DNA from: Flavobacteriaceae bacterium UBA5534 | GTDB lineage: Bacteria > Bacteroidota > Bacteroidia > Flavobacteriales > Flavobacteriaceae | Assembly (NCBI GenBank): GCA_002426015.1 | Contig: DINS01000008.1 | Span: forward strand, 291,220-319,243 | Length of the DNA: 28,024 bases | Direction of reading: 5' to 3' | Part shown: one piece after another, positions 8,842 through 16,982 of the stretch | How positions within the stretch are numbered: position 1 is the first letter of the stretch | How the letters are laid out: each line of letters begins with the position of its first letter | Notes under the pieces: generated by a model | What the model was told of the DNA's origin: nothing | The model's database searches: none | Seen by the model: only the letters and a program-made list of their open reading frames with translations | Position numbers and translations under genes: made by a program

Positions 8842-9539
8842 TAATTTTTCGTTTTTTTTATCAGTTGTTCTGCATTTACCCAATCATCCATTGTATCAAT
8901 ATTAATATATAATTCAGGCGGCGATTCAATAAAACTGATGCTCTCCCCATAAAGAGAATGCTGTTCTAATAACACTTTGGTAGAGGTAATATAAATTGCT
9001 CCATCCCTATGATAGCTCAATGGGAGCTCTTGCCTTCTACTAATAATTTGGGAGTCGCCTGTGGCTATATTTAAACAACCTTCAGTATTAACTTTGAAGG
9101 TCCAATGTGGATTATATTCATGTGGCACTTTTTGTACAGAAACTAATGAGTCGCAATCAACCTCTTCGAACTTTTTTATCGCACTTTCCAATATATTCAA
9201 AGTTCTAAAGGGATATGTAACTTGCAATAAGCAGACAGCATCAAAAAAAATTTGTCGAGATTCATACCATTTCAAAGCATGAAGAATAACATCTATAGTG
9301 GCTGTGTCGTCTTGTGCTAATTCTGAAGGTCTTAAAAAGGGCACATCAACGCCAAGAGCCTTTGCGGTGTCACTTATTGCTTCATCATCTGTTGACACAA
9401 TTAATTTTGTAAGTAAAGAAGATTGAAGCGCAATTTCTGTCGTATAGGCAAGTAATGGCTTTCCATCGAGTAACTTAATATTCTTATTAGGGATTCCTTT
9501 AGAACCTCCTCGTGCCGGTATAAGACCTAGTATCTTCAT
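8841..9539 (-). CDS. neuA: CMP-nonulosonate (N-acylneuraminate) cytidylyltransferase
   Basis: A 232-residue enzyme that transfers CMP from CTP to the anomeric hydroxyl of a sialic-acid-like nonulosonate, giving the activated donor. The N-terminal signature IPARGGSKGIPNKN at 7-20 is the CTP-binding loop of this family. KPLLAYTTEIAL, STDDEAI and the LRPSELAQDDTATIDVILHAL segment follow in the canonical order. The C-terminus ends INIDTMDDWVNAEQL, as is common in NeuA relatives. Length is normal for a single-domain enzyme without an esterase extension. The ATG overlaps the neuC stop by one base (TAATG), and its own stop overlaps the asnB start in the same way. The family also includes legionaminate and pseudaminate cytidylyltransferases, so the exact sugar is open. 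Confidence 0.93.
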   Translation of the reverse strand: MKILGLIPARGGSKGIPNKNIKLLDGKPLLAYTTEIALQSSLLTKLIVSTDDEAISDTAKALGVDVPFLRPSELAQDDTATIDVILHALKWYESRQIFFDAVCLLQVTYPFRTLNILESAIKKFEEVDCDSLVSVQKVPHEYNPHWTFKVNTEGCLNIATGDSQIISRRQELPLSYHRDGAIYITSTKVLLEQHSLYGESISFIESPPELYINIDTMDDWVNAEQLIKKTKN

Positions 9540-10699
9540 TAATAGGCTATGGTTTTATGAAAAGGCAGATCGACAGTTGCAAGGATATCGGCAATTTTTC
9601 GACCACTATCGCCTGTCCCGTAAATCGTACTTCGTTTGTTTTTTGGTGTTTTCAATTGTGATAAAATGGCCTCTTTTATTTGAACTTCATCATAAGTCAC
9701 GTCAATCACATTCTCTCCTCGTTGTCGTCTGTGTTGGCGAGTTCCAATATTAACCACAGGCACGCCTAAAAAAGAACATTCCCTAATTCCTACACTACTA
9801 TTCCCAATAAGGCATTGACTATGTTTTAAGAGCTTCAAAAAGTCAGTAGAATCCATATTCTTAAAAAAACGAATGTGTTTTGGGTTGTGCTTTTCTCTAA
9901 ACGATCGAATACCATTAGAAGTACCGTCAGCGCCTGCATCTACATTGGGCCAAAACCAAAAGGTCGGAATTTCTAGAGCATTTATAACATGCAATGTTTT
10001 TGACACATCTGCTTTTGCTTGCTCATATTCATGAGTTACGGAATGCTGCAATACCACCAAATAGTTTTTTGGCATAGCTTCTAGACCACCTACGCCTCCA
10101 TATTTCTCAATAGGATTAAAATCTAAAATTTTAGTTTCTAATAACTCATGTGCTATATCTATAGAGGGACAGCCCGTATTAAAAACGAAATCTTTATTTT
10201 CTCCCAATTTCAGGACTCTCTCCTTTGAATCTTCTGAAGCTACCAAATGGATATCTGCTAATTTTGTATTGGCATGTCTCACTTTTTCATCAATATTCCC
10301 AGTGACTTCACCACCTTGTAAATGTACTAACGGAATATTTTGATACGCAGCGGCTATAGAAGTAGCTATTGTTTCAAAACGGTCTGCAATAGTAATGACC
10401 GCATCTGGCTTAAGGTTATAAAACACATTGGCAAGCTCCATGACTCCTAATCCTGTGGTTTTAGCCATAGCAGTTTTATTTTCACCTTCTAACACCATAA
10501 AGACGCGCTCATTGATTTCAAAACCATCGCGTTCTATATAATCGGCCGCATTTCCGTAGCGATCGAGTAAAGCAGAACCTGCAACCACAAGTTGTAATTG
10601 TAATTGAGGATGAGCCTTGATAGCCGTCAACACAGATTTTATTCTACTATAGGATGGTCGTGCTGTGATGACTACACAAATTTTTCTATTTTTATTCAT
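9539..10699 (-). CDS. neuC: Hydrolysing UDP-GlcNAc 2-epimerase, NeuC/LegG type
   Basis: A 386-residue GT-B-like epimerase that converts UDP-GlcNAc (or a related UDP-sugar) to the free ManNAc-type sugar, the first committed step of nonulosonate synthesis. Visible motifs are TARPSYSRIKSV at 12-23, IADRFETIA at 104-112, HLQGGEVTGNIDEKVRHA at 126-143, GNSSVGIREC at 299-308 and NIGTRQHRRQRG at 317-328. All are typical of the hydrolysing subgroup. The ATG directly abuts the neuB stop (TAA then ATG), and the stop overlaps the neuA ATG. The LegG variant needs partner dehydratase and aminotransferase genes. None lie in this window, which favours the NeuC reading, but those genes could be elsewhere in the genome. 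Confidence 0.92.
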   Translation of the reverse strand: MNKNRKICVVITARPSYSRIKSVLTAIKAHPQLQLQLVVAGSALLDRYGNAADYIERDGFEINERVFMVLEGENKTAMAKTTGLGVMELANVFYNLKPDAVITIADRFETIATSIAAAYQNIPLVHLQGGEVTGNIDEKVRHANTKLADIHLVASEDSKERVLKLGENKDFVFNTGCPSIDIAHELLETKILDFNPIEKYGGVGGLEAMPKNYLVVLQHSVTHEYEQAKADVSKTLHVINALEIPTFWFWPNVDAGADGTSNGIRSFREKHNPKHIRFFKNMDSTDFLKLLKHSQCLIGNSSVGIRECSFLGVPVVNIGTRQHRRQRGENVIDVTYDEVQIKEAILSQLKTPKNKRSTIYGTGDSGRKIADILATVDLPFHKTIAY

Positions 10700-11704
10700 T
10701 TAAGCGATATCTATTTTATTGAGAAACTCCCAAGGGTTCATTGCTCTTGTTAATTGTTTTCCTATGACAGTTTCAAATTCAGCAGCATCAATCCCATAGC
10801 CTTTAGGCTTTTTGGCTTCTAAATCAGAAAATGCTAAAGAATGTCCTTTGGGTAAGGCCTTATTAACTGCTAAAGATTTTTCGAAAATTTGTTTTAATTC
10901 TTTGTAATTACTATTGTCAGTTTTGTCAATGGAATGTTGAATGGCATTATATATATATCGAACCTCTTTGACTAGTTTTTTAGCCTCCTCAATAGTTAAA
11001 GACGAACTGGCATCTGGTCCTGTTTCATTCGCATTTAATATAACGTGAAACTCTAAAATTGTTGCACCAACAGCTATTGCCGCAATACCTGTGGCTAAAT
11101 GTGCAGAATGATCAGAATACCCAACAGGTATTTGGTATCTATTTTTTAGCTCTGTGATAATATTTAGCCCCAATTGAGTAGCATCAGTAGGATATGCGGT
11201 AGTACATTGCAAAATACTATGCTGGACATCTTTCGATTTTAAAAATGAAACAGCAGCGTCTAGTTCTTTATAAGAACTCATGCCTGAAGATAAAATAACA
11301 GGCTTGTGCGTTTGAGCAACTCTTTCTAGCAATAAAAAATTAGTGACTTCTCCAGAACCAATTTTATAACGCTTGACTCCAATAGTTTCCAATAAGTCAA
11401 CGGCTGCATTACTAAACGGTGAACTCATAAACTCCAAACCAACGTCATCACAATGATTCTTTAAAGACATCCATTGATCTAACGAAAATTCCATGGCCTT
11501 CCAATAATCAAAACGTGTCTCATACGCTTCAGTAATCTGTATTCTAAAAGGTTCATGTATACTACTTTCAGCATCTGCAATATGGGTTTGAAATTTTATG
11601 GCATCTACGCCTGTTGTTGCGACCGCATCAATATAATCATGAGCTTTTTGCACATTCCCATTATGGGCTTGACCAATTTCTGCAATAAGGAACAACCGAT
11701 TCAT
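10700..11704 (-). CDS. neuB: N-acetylneuraminate synthase family protein
   Basis: A 334-residue NeuB-family enzyme that condenses phosphoenolpyruvate with a ManNAc-type sugar to give a nine-carbon acid. The TIM barrel starts with IAEIGQAHNG at 7-16, and DAIKFQTH (34-41), KIGSGEVTN (114-122), LSSGMSS (138-144), QCTTAYPT (166-173) and GYSDHSAH (195-202) follow. The C-terminal SAF (antifreeze-like) domain begins near 275 and contains KKPKGYGI and VIGKQLTRAM. Where many NeuB proteins have an EKHFT-type stretch, this one has EFHVILNANETGPD at 218-231. The histidine and GPD are kept, but the difference may mark another substrate branch. A perfect -7 box lies just upstream after the 143-bp gap, so this is probably the first gene of its own transcript. 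Confidence 0.9.
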   Translation of the reverse strand: MNRLFLIAEIGQAHNGNVQKAHDYIDAVATTGVDAIKFQTHIADAESSIHEPFRIQITEAYETRFDYWKAMEFSLDQWMSLKNHCDDVGLEFMSSPFSNAAVDLLETIGVKRYKIGSGEVTNFLLLERVAQTHKPVILSSGMSSYKELDAAVSFLKSKDVQHSILQCTTAYPTDATQLGLNIITELKNRYQIPVGYSDHSAHLATGIAAIAVGATILEFHVILNANETGPDASSSLTIEEAKKLVKEVRYIYNAIQHSIDKTDNSNYKELKQIFEKSLAVNKALPKGHSLAFSDLEAKKPKGYGIDAAEFETVIGKQLTRAMNPWEFLNKIDIA

Positions 11705-11847
11705 TGAAATTATTAAATTTTAGAAATCAAATATAAAAAGTTTAAAGCATATGGACTAAAATGAAGCTCTTAATATATTTTAAATTGAATAAAGTTGTCG
11801 CCAAAAATGAGAAGATAAAAGAAAGTTTACATTTTACTGAATAATAT
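11705..11847 (-). other. 143-bp AT-rich intergenic region before neuB
   Basis: This is the largest gap between genes of the cluster apart from the repeat-filled spacer at the right end. It is strongly AT-rich. I find no tandem repeat, no RNA gene, no convincing terminator stem followed by a T-run, and no credible small ORF. A candidate promoter -7 box lies at its neuB end. The gap separates the glycosyltransferase block from the nonulosonate genes and probably marks a module boundary. Confidence 0.6.
11728..11735 (-). promoter_or_regulatory. Candidate Bacteroidota -7 promoter box for neuB
   Basis: The minus strand reads TATATTTG here, a perfect match to the Bacteroidota -7 consensus TAnnTTTG. 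It ends 23 bp before the neuB ATG, which would leave a short leader of roughly 15 bases. The -33 side is weak: a TTTTAG lies about 20 bp upstream instead of a clear TTG. The location in a long gap before a functional gene set supports the call, but AT-rich DNA yields such boxes by chance. Confidence 0.45.
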
Positions 11848-12939
11848 TTAAGAATCCAAATCGATAGTAAAACAAATTCGTTTTAAATCTTTTGAAACAA
11901 CATAACTGTAATTCTTATCTCTATATCTAAAAAGAATATGACTCAACACCAAATCATTTACTTGCTTCATACTAAAATACGGCTGTGATTGTTTCCCCAA
12001 CCATTGTTTTAAACTATATTTTAAAGTAGTATAATAAGGATCTTCTTCTATTATAATTTTATAAACACCTTCTTTGAGTCTAGGTAATTCTTCTTCAAAA
12101 TAGTGGACGACATGCGATGCGATAGAATTCAATTTCACTTTATGATTCGGATGACTTAAAATTTCTAAATCTTTTTTAAGCAAACAAGAACCCCAATTTT
12201 TAGTGTTGGGCTTTACAACCTCTAACCTTTGATGCTCTAAAAAATGCCGTTGATTAATACGCAAAATATTGGTCAATCGCGGTTGTATAGTTAACCTATC
12301 ATCTTTTCTTTGTGGATACCTAGAATGCCATTGGTGATATAACATTAATTTATCACAAGTATGTAATGTAGCCCCAGATAATTCAACTCTACTATTCAAA
12401 TCTACGTCTTCAGAGCCATAAAAATGAAAGAACTCGTCATACCCTCTTACATGTTCTATTACTGATTTTGGATATAAACCAATACCAAAAGTATCCCCTA
12501 TATGAGTGGTTGAAATTGTGTCAAATTGAAAATCTTTTTCAAGTTGATTAGAAACCCGTTGAGATAAATACCCGATTTTGAATAGACTAAAGGAGTTTTG
12601 TTGTTGTAACGAGATTACAGTGTCGATAAAATTTGAAGTAAATAATAAATCAACATCGGCCGTAAGAATAAAGTCTGAAGCAGCTATTCGAATTCCATAA
12701 TTTAAAGCCTTACTCTTATTCCATAACAACCCTCTATGACCTACATAAAAGTAAGTTGCAAAATCGAAAGTCTCAATAACGTTCTCTACCGCTCTAGCTT
12801 CAACATCGTCACTCCCATAATCAACAAAAATCACCTCGAAATTTTTATTCGATTGTAACTCCAAAGATCGTAATGCGAGCCTCACTCGAGATACATCTCG
12901 ATTTCTATAGGCAAAAAGTATGGTTAGATTAGTTGACAT
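11848..12939 (-). CDS. Glycosyltransferase family 2, galactosyltransferase-like C-terminal region
   Basis: A 363-residue GT-A enzyme. The N-terminus LTILFAYRNRD replaces the usual PxYN loop with the YRNRD form seen in galactosyltransferase-like GT2 proteins. A DVD metal-binding motif lies at 95-97 (LTADVDLLF). GYDEFFHFYGSEDVDLNSRV at 166-185 matches the C-terminal galactosyltransferase motif (Glyco_transf_7C type), in which ED acts near the acceptor. About 120 further residues after this domain are not assigned. It is the last gene before the 143-bp gap, 33 bp downstream of a GT4 gene. The likeness to galactosyl- or N-acetylgalactosaminyltransferases suggests such a donor but does not prove it. 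Confidence 0.85.
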   Translation of the reverse strand: MSTNLTILFAYRNRDVSRVRLALRSLELQSNKNFEVIFVDYGSDDVEARAVENVIETFDFATYFYVGHRGLLWNKSKALNYGIRIAASDFILTADVDLLFTSNFIDTVISLQQQNSFSLFKIGYLSQRVSNQLEKDFQFDTISTTHIGDTFGIGLYPKSVIEHVRGYDEFFHFYGSEDVDLNSRVELSGATLHTCDKLMLYHQWHSRYPQRKDDRLTIQPRLTNILRINQRHFLEHQRLEVVKPNTKNWGSCLLKKDLEILSHPNHKVKLNSIASHVVHYFEEELPRLKEGVYKIIIEEDPYYTTLKYSLKQWLGKQSQPYFSMKQVNDLVLSHILFRYRDKNYSYVVSKDLKRICFTIDLDS

Positions 12940-12972
12940 TGATTAGGTATTAGTACATTTTCAAAATACACA

Positions 12973-14070
12973 TCACTCCAATAGTGCTTTGGCATTACAT
13001 ATAATAGTATTCATTTTTGCTATCCATTGCTCTTTGGTGTATCTATCGACATCCTTTCTAATAAAACAATCCTTGCTTTCTAAATACAATTCGATAGCTT
13101 CAACCCACTCTGTGATGAAATGAGGGTGAGCAATTAAGGTTCCTAATTGACCATCCTGCAACACTTCTGGCACACCTCCAAGAGATGAAGCAATACAATG
13201 ATTACCGCAATGTAAGGCTTCTATTAAACTCATTCCAAATCCCTCATGGTTAAGGACAGGGAACAAATAACAATCAGAAGCTTGGTAATATTCAGGTAAA
13301 ACATCATTTGGTAATTTACCAAAAAAGGTAACATGCTCTAACTGTATTTCTCTTTGAGCACCAATAACCCAAAGCTCAATATTTTTATGTTTAGACAACA
13401 ATTGTCTCCAAACATATAAAATTAAATCTAAACCTTTTTTAGGTCGATCTTGTGAACACCACAAAAACACGGTTTTATTTTCTACCTGATACCTCTGTTT
13501 TAAAGCCTTCTTTTCTTCTGATGAAACCTTATAAAACTTTGTCGCATCTATCCCATTATGCAAAACCGAAAATAGACAGGGTAATATGGAATAGGCCTTT
13601 TTATGCTCCAAATACGCCGAATGTGTTAACAACACCATTTCGTCTATAAATTCAAAGAACCATCGGCTTTCAAAATTTCCATAAAATGGTGGAAATCCGT
13701 GATAAAAAAACTGAATATATAATCGTTTTTTTAAGCTAGAGTGATTCCTTAAAAACACATTTAAGGCCTTGGCCAACCCAAAATTATCAACGATTTGGAT
13801 GATATAATGTTCGTTGTCATCCAAATGCTTAATTAAAGTATCAATATAAGCTTGGTGTGGCTGCTTTGTTAATCTTCGTTTAACTTTTGTAAAAAAAGTG
13901 GTAGGCACCTCCCAATAATCAATAGCCTTAAATTGAACCTTTGGTGCTTCACAAATTATGGCATCAATGTGGCCAAGTCCCGATTCAAAATAATTCTTAT
14001 ACATAGTTGTCCAACTACCAATGTGTTGATAGGGTAAAGGTTTCTGTGAAATGAGTATGACTTTAGACAT
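12973..14070 (-). CDS. Glycosyltransferase family 4 (GT-B)
   Basis: A 365-residue retaining glycosyltransferase. The N-terminal acceptor domain begins SKVILISQKPLPY and lacks the common GG loop, but GSWTTMYKNYFES (18-30) fills that position. FSVLHNGIDATKFY at 167-180 is the typical inter-domain link of GT4 enzymes. VFLWCSQDRPKKGLDLIL (201-218) starts the donor domain, and the E-x7-E motif is E276 and E284 in HEGFGMSLIEAL. GGVPEVL follows at about 299-305, as in most of the family. It is spaced 12 bp from the upstream GT2 and 33 bp from the downstream GT2, so it belongs to the block C transcript. Donor and acceptor are unknown. Confidence 0.92.
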   Translation of the reverse strand: MSKVILISQKPLPYQHIGSWTTMYKNYFESGLGHIDAIICEAPKVQFKAIDYWEVPTTFFTKVKRRLTKQPHQAYIDTLIKHLDDNEHYIIQIVDNFGLAKALNVFLRNHSSLKKRLYIQFFYHGFPPFYGNFESRWFFEFIDEMVLLTHSAYLEHKKAYSILPCLFSVLHNGIDATKFYKVSSEEKKALKQRYQVENKTVFLWCSQDRPKKGLDLILYVWRQLLSKHKNIELWVIGAQREIQLEHVTFFGKLPNDVLPEYYQASDCYLFPVLNHEGFGMSLIEALHCGNHCIASSLGGVPEVLQDGQLGTLIAHPHFITEWVEAIELYLESKDCFIRKDVDRYTKEQWIAKMNTIICNAKALLE

Positions 14071-14082
14071 AACTGTGTGGTA

Positions 14083-14910
14083 TTAATTCTTCTTCTTAGG
14101 CATAAATATCAATAAAGCTTTAAATATAATAGACACTAGTTTTCTTAAAAAAACAGAGCCTTCAATTTCCTTTAATTGAGCAAATCGATTGGACGAATAG
14201 GATTGTAAGTTCTTGTAATCATCTTTAAATAATGGAAAATAAGTTTCAATTGTATTTTCACGTTCATTACGTGCAATCGCTCTAAACTTTTGAGTACTAG
14301 AAACACCTGTCATATCATACACCGAAATGAGTTTATTAATTTTTCTATACCTAATTTTTTGAATATAAATAGCATAAATAAGAAACTCCCAATCAGCACT
14401 TATTTTATAATCCTCATTAAAATAAAAAATTTCATCAAATAAGGCTCGTTTTATAAAACAGGATTGTTGACAAATCGTTTGTTTATATAAATAAGAAAAT
14501 GGAAGCTGTTCTGGATGTGTTTGAATGCGTTCACTATCTATGATTTCATTTTTTAGGACAACATCGCCATACACTAAATCGTCATTTGGACTAATTGTTT
14601 TAAACACCGTTTCAACAACGGACTCATCATACAAAAAGTCACCACTATTCATGAATAAAACATAGTCTCCTGCTGCTACTTTCAAGCCTTTATTCATGGC
14701 ATTATAAATACCTTTGTCAGGCTCACTTACCCAAAAAGACAACCGTTCTTCATAACCCGACAAAACCTCGACACTGCCATCTGTACTTCCTCCATCAATG
14801 ATAATGTACTCAAAATCAGAATAGGTTTGATGGACTACACTTTCTATAGTTTTACGCAACCCATCGGCATTGTTATAGTTTATGGTGATTATGGATAATG
14901 ACTTTGCCAT
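14083..14910 (-). CDS. Glycosyltransferase family 2, WcaE/WcaA-like
   Basis: A 275-residue GT-A enzyme. SIITINYNNADGLRKTIESV (6-25) and IIDGGSTDGSVEVL (37-50) form the nucleotide-binding region, and EPDKGIYNAMNKG (63-75) is highly characteristic of this subgroup. The metal site reads NSGD at 88-91 in place of the NSDD of its paralogues in this locus, a variant that I believe occurs in the colanic-acid WcaE branch. SADWEF follows as the acceptor-side acidic motif. The C-terminus is basic and hydrophobic (LVSIIFKALLIFMPKKKN), which suggests peripheral membrane attachment. It lies 8 bp after the preceding gene. Confidence 0.9.
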   Translation of the reverse strand: MAKSLSIITINYNNADGLRKTIESVVHQTYSDFEYIIIDGGSTDGSVEVLSGYEERLSFWVSEPDKGIYNAMNKGLKVAAGDYVLFMNSGDFLYDESVVETVFKTISPNDDLVYGDVVLKNEIIDSERIQTHPEQLPFSYLYKQTICQQSCFIKRALFDEIFYFNEDYKISADWEFLIYAIYIQKIRYRKINKLISVYDMTGVSSTQKFRAIARNERENTIETYFPLFKDDYKNLQSYSSNRFAQLKEIEGSVFLRKLVSIIFKALLIFMPKKKN

Positions 14911-14918
14911 ATGTTTTA

Positions 14919-15941
14919 TTAGTACTGTTCACTTGCTTCTTTGCTCATCCCTTTATACCTAAAATACTGTTTCTTAAATTTAACAAAACAGAGTCTATGC
15001 AATACTTTCCCAATAAATTGCTGATAAGGCTGTAAAGGTTTAGCTTTAGACAAGGAAGATAGTGCTTTGTTTTCTAATGAATATCTGTCATCATCTAAAA
15101 TTGCTTGCATCCAATCTTCTTTTACATTGCCAAGATGATAAGCATAGTTGTCTAATGTTGCCAATCTCAAAAAACCACCATTGTCGTTTGGAAAATCAAG
15201 GTATTTATTTTCGCTTCCTCCTACTATTTTCGCTTTACAGATGGACGCAGGTGCATGCTCAAACACTTCGGCTCTAAACGTTGCAACAAAATGCCCACAA
15301 CCAATAACAGCTTTAGTTGCATGATTACTAATGGTAAGATAATTTTCTAAGTGATGGCTATTATACATCACTCTATCAATACTTTTTTGAAAATTCAATA
15401 AGCCATCAGGGTTTACAACTTTTGTAAATTGATGGTTTCCTTTAAAAAATGAGTAATACACAGTGCTATTGACAAAAGCACCTGCGTAACCTAAACTGCT
15501 TGGTACTGGTGATACCATGCCTGCTTCAGGAAAATCATCCAAAATAGTTTCGGTGGCCATTTGCCAGCCTGGCAAAAACAAAACGTCGGCATCAGTTACT
15601 GTGATGATGGGTTCCAAATTGCCTTTTATTGCAGTAAACAAGGCATTAATTTTTCCTAAATTTTGTTTAGAGTTAAACAGCTGATCGATATAAGCTTCCT
15701 CTTCATAAAGAGTTTCCAAATACCTACAAACAGAATCACAACATCCATTATTGATGATAGATATTCGTGTTTTAGGGTGGATTGTTTTTAACAAAGAAAC
15801 AATACAAAGTTTTAAAATGTCTAATCCATCCCTAAAGTAAGATTCAGTAAGGTTTGGGATATAAACAGGAATCACAATCCTGTGAATTATATCGGTCTTA
15901 AGCTCTGTATCACTTTTTTCAGGATTTTGACCTATTCTCAT
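14919..15941 (-). CDS. Glycosyltransferase, GT2-like (GT-A fold)
   Basis: A 340-residue protein with a GT-A core: HRIVIPVYIPN at 20-30, ISIINNGCCDSV (60-71), KQNLGKINALFTAI (92-105) and the DxD site TDADVLFLPGW at 116-126. The region after 130 (PVPSSLGYAGAFVNS) is unlike the other GT2 proteins here. The start lies 23 bp inside the end of the preceding epimerase gene. No other ATG occurs before the first strand, so this start or a nearby alternative codon is required. The long overlap implies tight co-translation. The donor sugar is unknown. Confidence 0.8.
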   Translation of the reverse strand: MRIGQNPEKSDTELKTDIIHRIVIPVYIPNLTESYFRDGLDILKLCIVSLLKTIHPKTRISIINNGCCDSVCRYLETLYEEEAYIDQLFNSKQNLGKINALFTAIKGNLEPIITVTDADVLFLPGWQMATETILDDFPEAGMVSPVPSSLGYAGAFVNSTVYYSFFKGNHQFTKVVNPDGLLNFQKSIDRVMYNSHHLENYLTISNHATKAVIGCGHFVATFRAEVFEHAPASICKAKIVGGSENKYLDFPNDNGGFLRLATLDNYAYHLGNVKEDWMQAILDDDRYSLENKALSSLSKAKPLQPYQQFIGKVLHRLCFVKFKKQYFRYKGMSKEASEQY

Positions 15942-16854
15942 AATATGTAATCATTTTTTCTAGTCCTTTATCCAAACTTGTTAATTCGCGCTTTAAAACG
16001 GATTTCATAATAGAAATATCAGGACAACGCCTTCTCATATCGCCTTCCTCTAAAGCTGGTAAATGAATGATCTCCGATTTGGAATTTGTTTTAGATATAA
16101 TGGTTTGTGCCAATTCTAAAACGGTCATCTCAATATCATTCCCAACATTTAAAATTTTATTGGCAAAATTGGCATCCTCCATAGCATTGATGCAGGTACT
16201 AATCGTATCTTCAACATAACAGAAAGACCGGGTTTGTTGGCCATCACCATAGATGGTAATTGGTGCATCAGACATGGCTTGTCTTAAAAAACGAGGAATC
16301 ACAAAATCTTCACTCTGGTTAGGACCGTAAGTATTAAAAAACCTAAAAATAGTATAGTCCATACCATATTCTCGTTGATACGACCTAAAAAAAGCTTCCC
16401 CGACATTTTTTACGATAGCATAGGGTAACCTAGAATTCAATGGTGTGGTATTTTCATTTTGTGGCACTTCAAATGGCTCGCCATAGACCTCTGAAGAACT
16501 AGAATAAAACACACGCTTTACACCAGAATTTTTTGATATTGACAGTATGTTTTTAATCCCTTCAATATCATCCAACACATCAATAGGATGTTGCAACGTA
16601 CGTTCAACCCCTACAACAGCAGCTAAATGAAAGACATAATCAAAATCATAGCGTCCAAATATAGGCACAATATCTTCATAAACATTGATATCTCCTTTTA
16701 TAAATTTAACGTTATCAAGCACTGGTACTTTACGAATATCACCTGTTGATAAATTATCGACGATTACAATTTCATAATGGCCACTTTTAGCCAACTTATC
16801 AGTCAAAGCGCTTCCAATATTGCCAGCACCTCCGGTAATTAAAATTTTTATCAT
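15919..16854 (-). CDS. NAD-dependent sugar-nucleotide epimerase/dehydratase (UXS/4-epimerase-like)
   Basis: A 311-residue extended short-chain dehydrogenase/reductase acting on a nucleotide sugar. The Rossmann motif is GGAGNIG at 8-14, with a D33 that fits NAD specificity (VDNLSTG). The catalytic region is SSSSEVYG at 118-125, and the Tyr-x3-Lys pair is Y145 and K149 (LPYAIVKN). FFNTYGPNQ and TIYGDGQQTRSFCYVEDT follow in the substrate domain. Glu in SSSSEVYG plus GDMRRRCPDIS near the C-terminus recalls UDP-glucuronate decarboxylase, whereas plain 4-epimerases usually lack that Glu. The product could therefore be UDP-xylose or a 4-keto or 4-epimer sugar, and I leave the symbol blank. It is the first gene after the 128-bp gap and candidate promoter. 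Confidence 0.85.
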   Translation of the reverse strand: MIKILITGGAGNIGSALTDKLAKSGHYEIVIVDNLSTGDIRKVPVLDNVKFIKGDINVYEDIVPIFGRYDFDYVFHLAAVVGVERTLQHPIDVLDDIEGIKNILSISKNSGVKRVFYSSSSEVYGEPFEVPQNENTTPLNSRLPYAIVKNVGEAFFRSYQREYGMDYTIFRFFNTYGPNQSEDFVIPRFLRQAMSDAPITIYGDGQQTRSFCYVEDTISTCINAMEDANFANKILNVGNDIEMTVLELAQTIISKTNSKSEIIHLPALEEGDMRRRCPDISIMKSVLKRELTSLDKGLEKMITYYENRSKS

Positions 16855-16982
16855 AGTTCTAATTTGATCGAAAACAGATGGTTCTTTATATTATATATGT
16901 AAAACTGAAATATATTGCTTTTTTACTTAAAAGGTTGACTAATACTCAAAATTACTTTTTTTTTAATAACCTCTCAATCCTT
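16855..16982 (-). other. 128-bp AT-rich gap between FkbM and epimerase genes
   Basis: The gap holds the candidate promoter described at 16947-16977 and then an AT-rich leader with a TATATAATATA-like stretch. No terminator stem, RNA gene or repeat array is visible. Together with the 143-bp gap before neuB it divides an otherwise almost gapless cluster into likely transcription units. Confidence 0.6.
16947..16977 (-). promoter_or_regulatory. Candidate Bacteroidota promoter with A9 tract in the spacer
   Basis: On the minus strand TTG (16975-16977) is followed by a 20-bp spacer and then TAATTTTG (16947-16954), a perfect TAnnTTTG -7 box with good -33 spacing. The start codon of the epimerase gene is about 93 bp downstream, which would leave a leader of roughly 85 bases. 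The spacer contains a run of nine A (plus-strand T at 16956-16964). Slippage there would change the -33/-7 distance. The pattern match is seen; promoter activity is inferred. Confidence 0.55.

Noticed and set aside
8842..8883. Longer N-terminus (14 extra residues) for the asparagine-synthase-like protein
   Set aside because: It would bury the catalytic Cys that must be exposed after Met removal. The TAATG overlap at 8841 explains the correct start.
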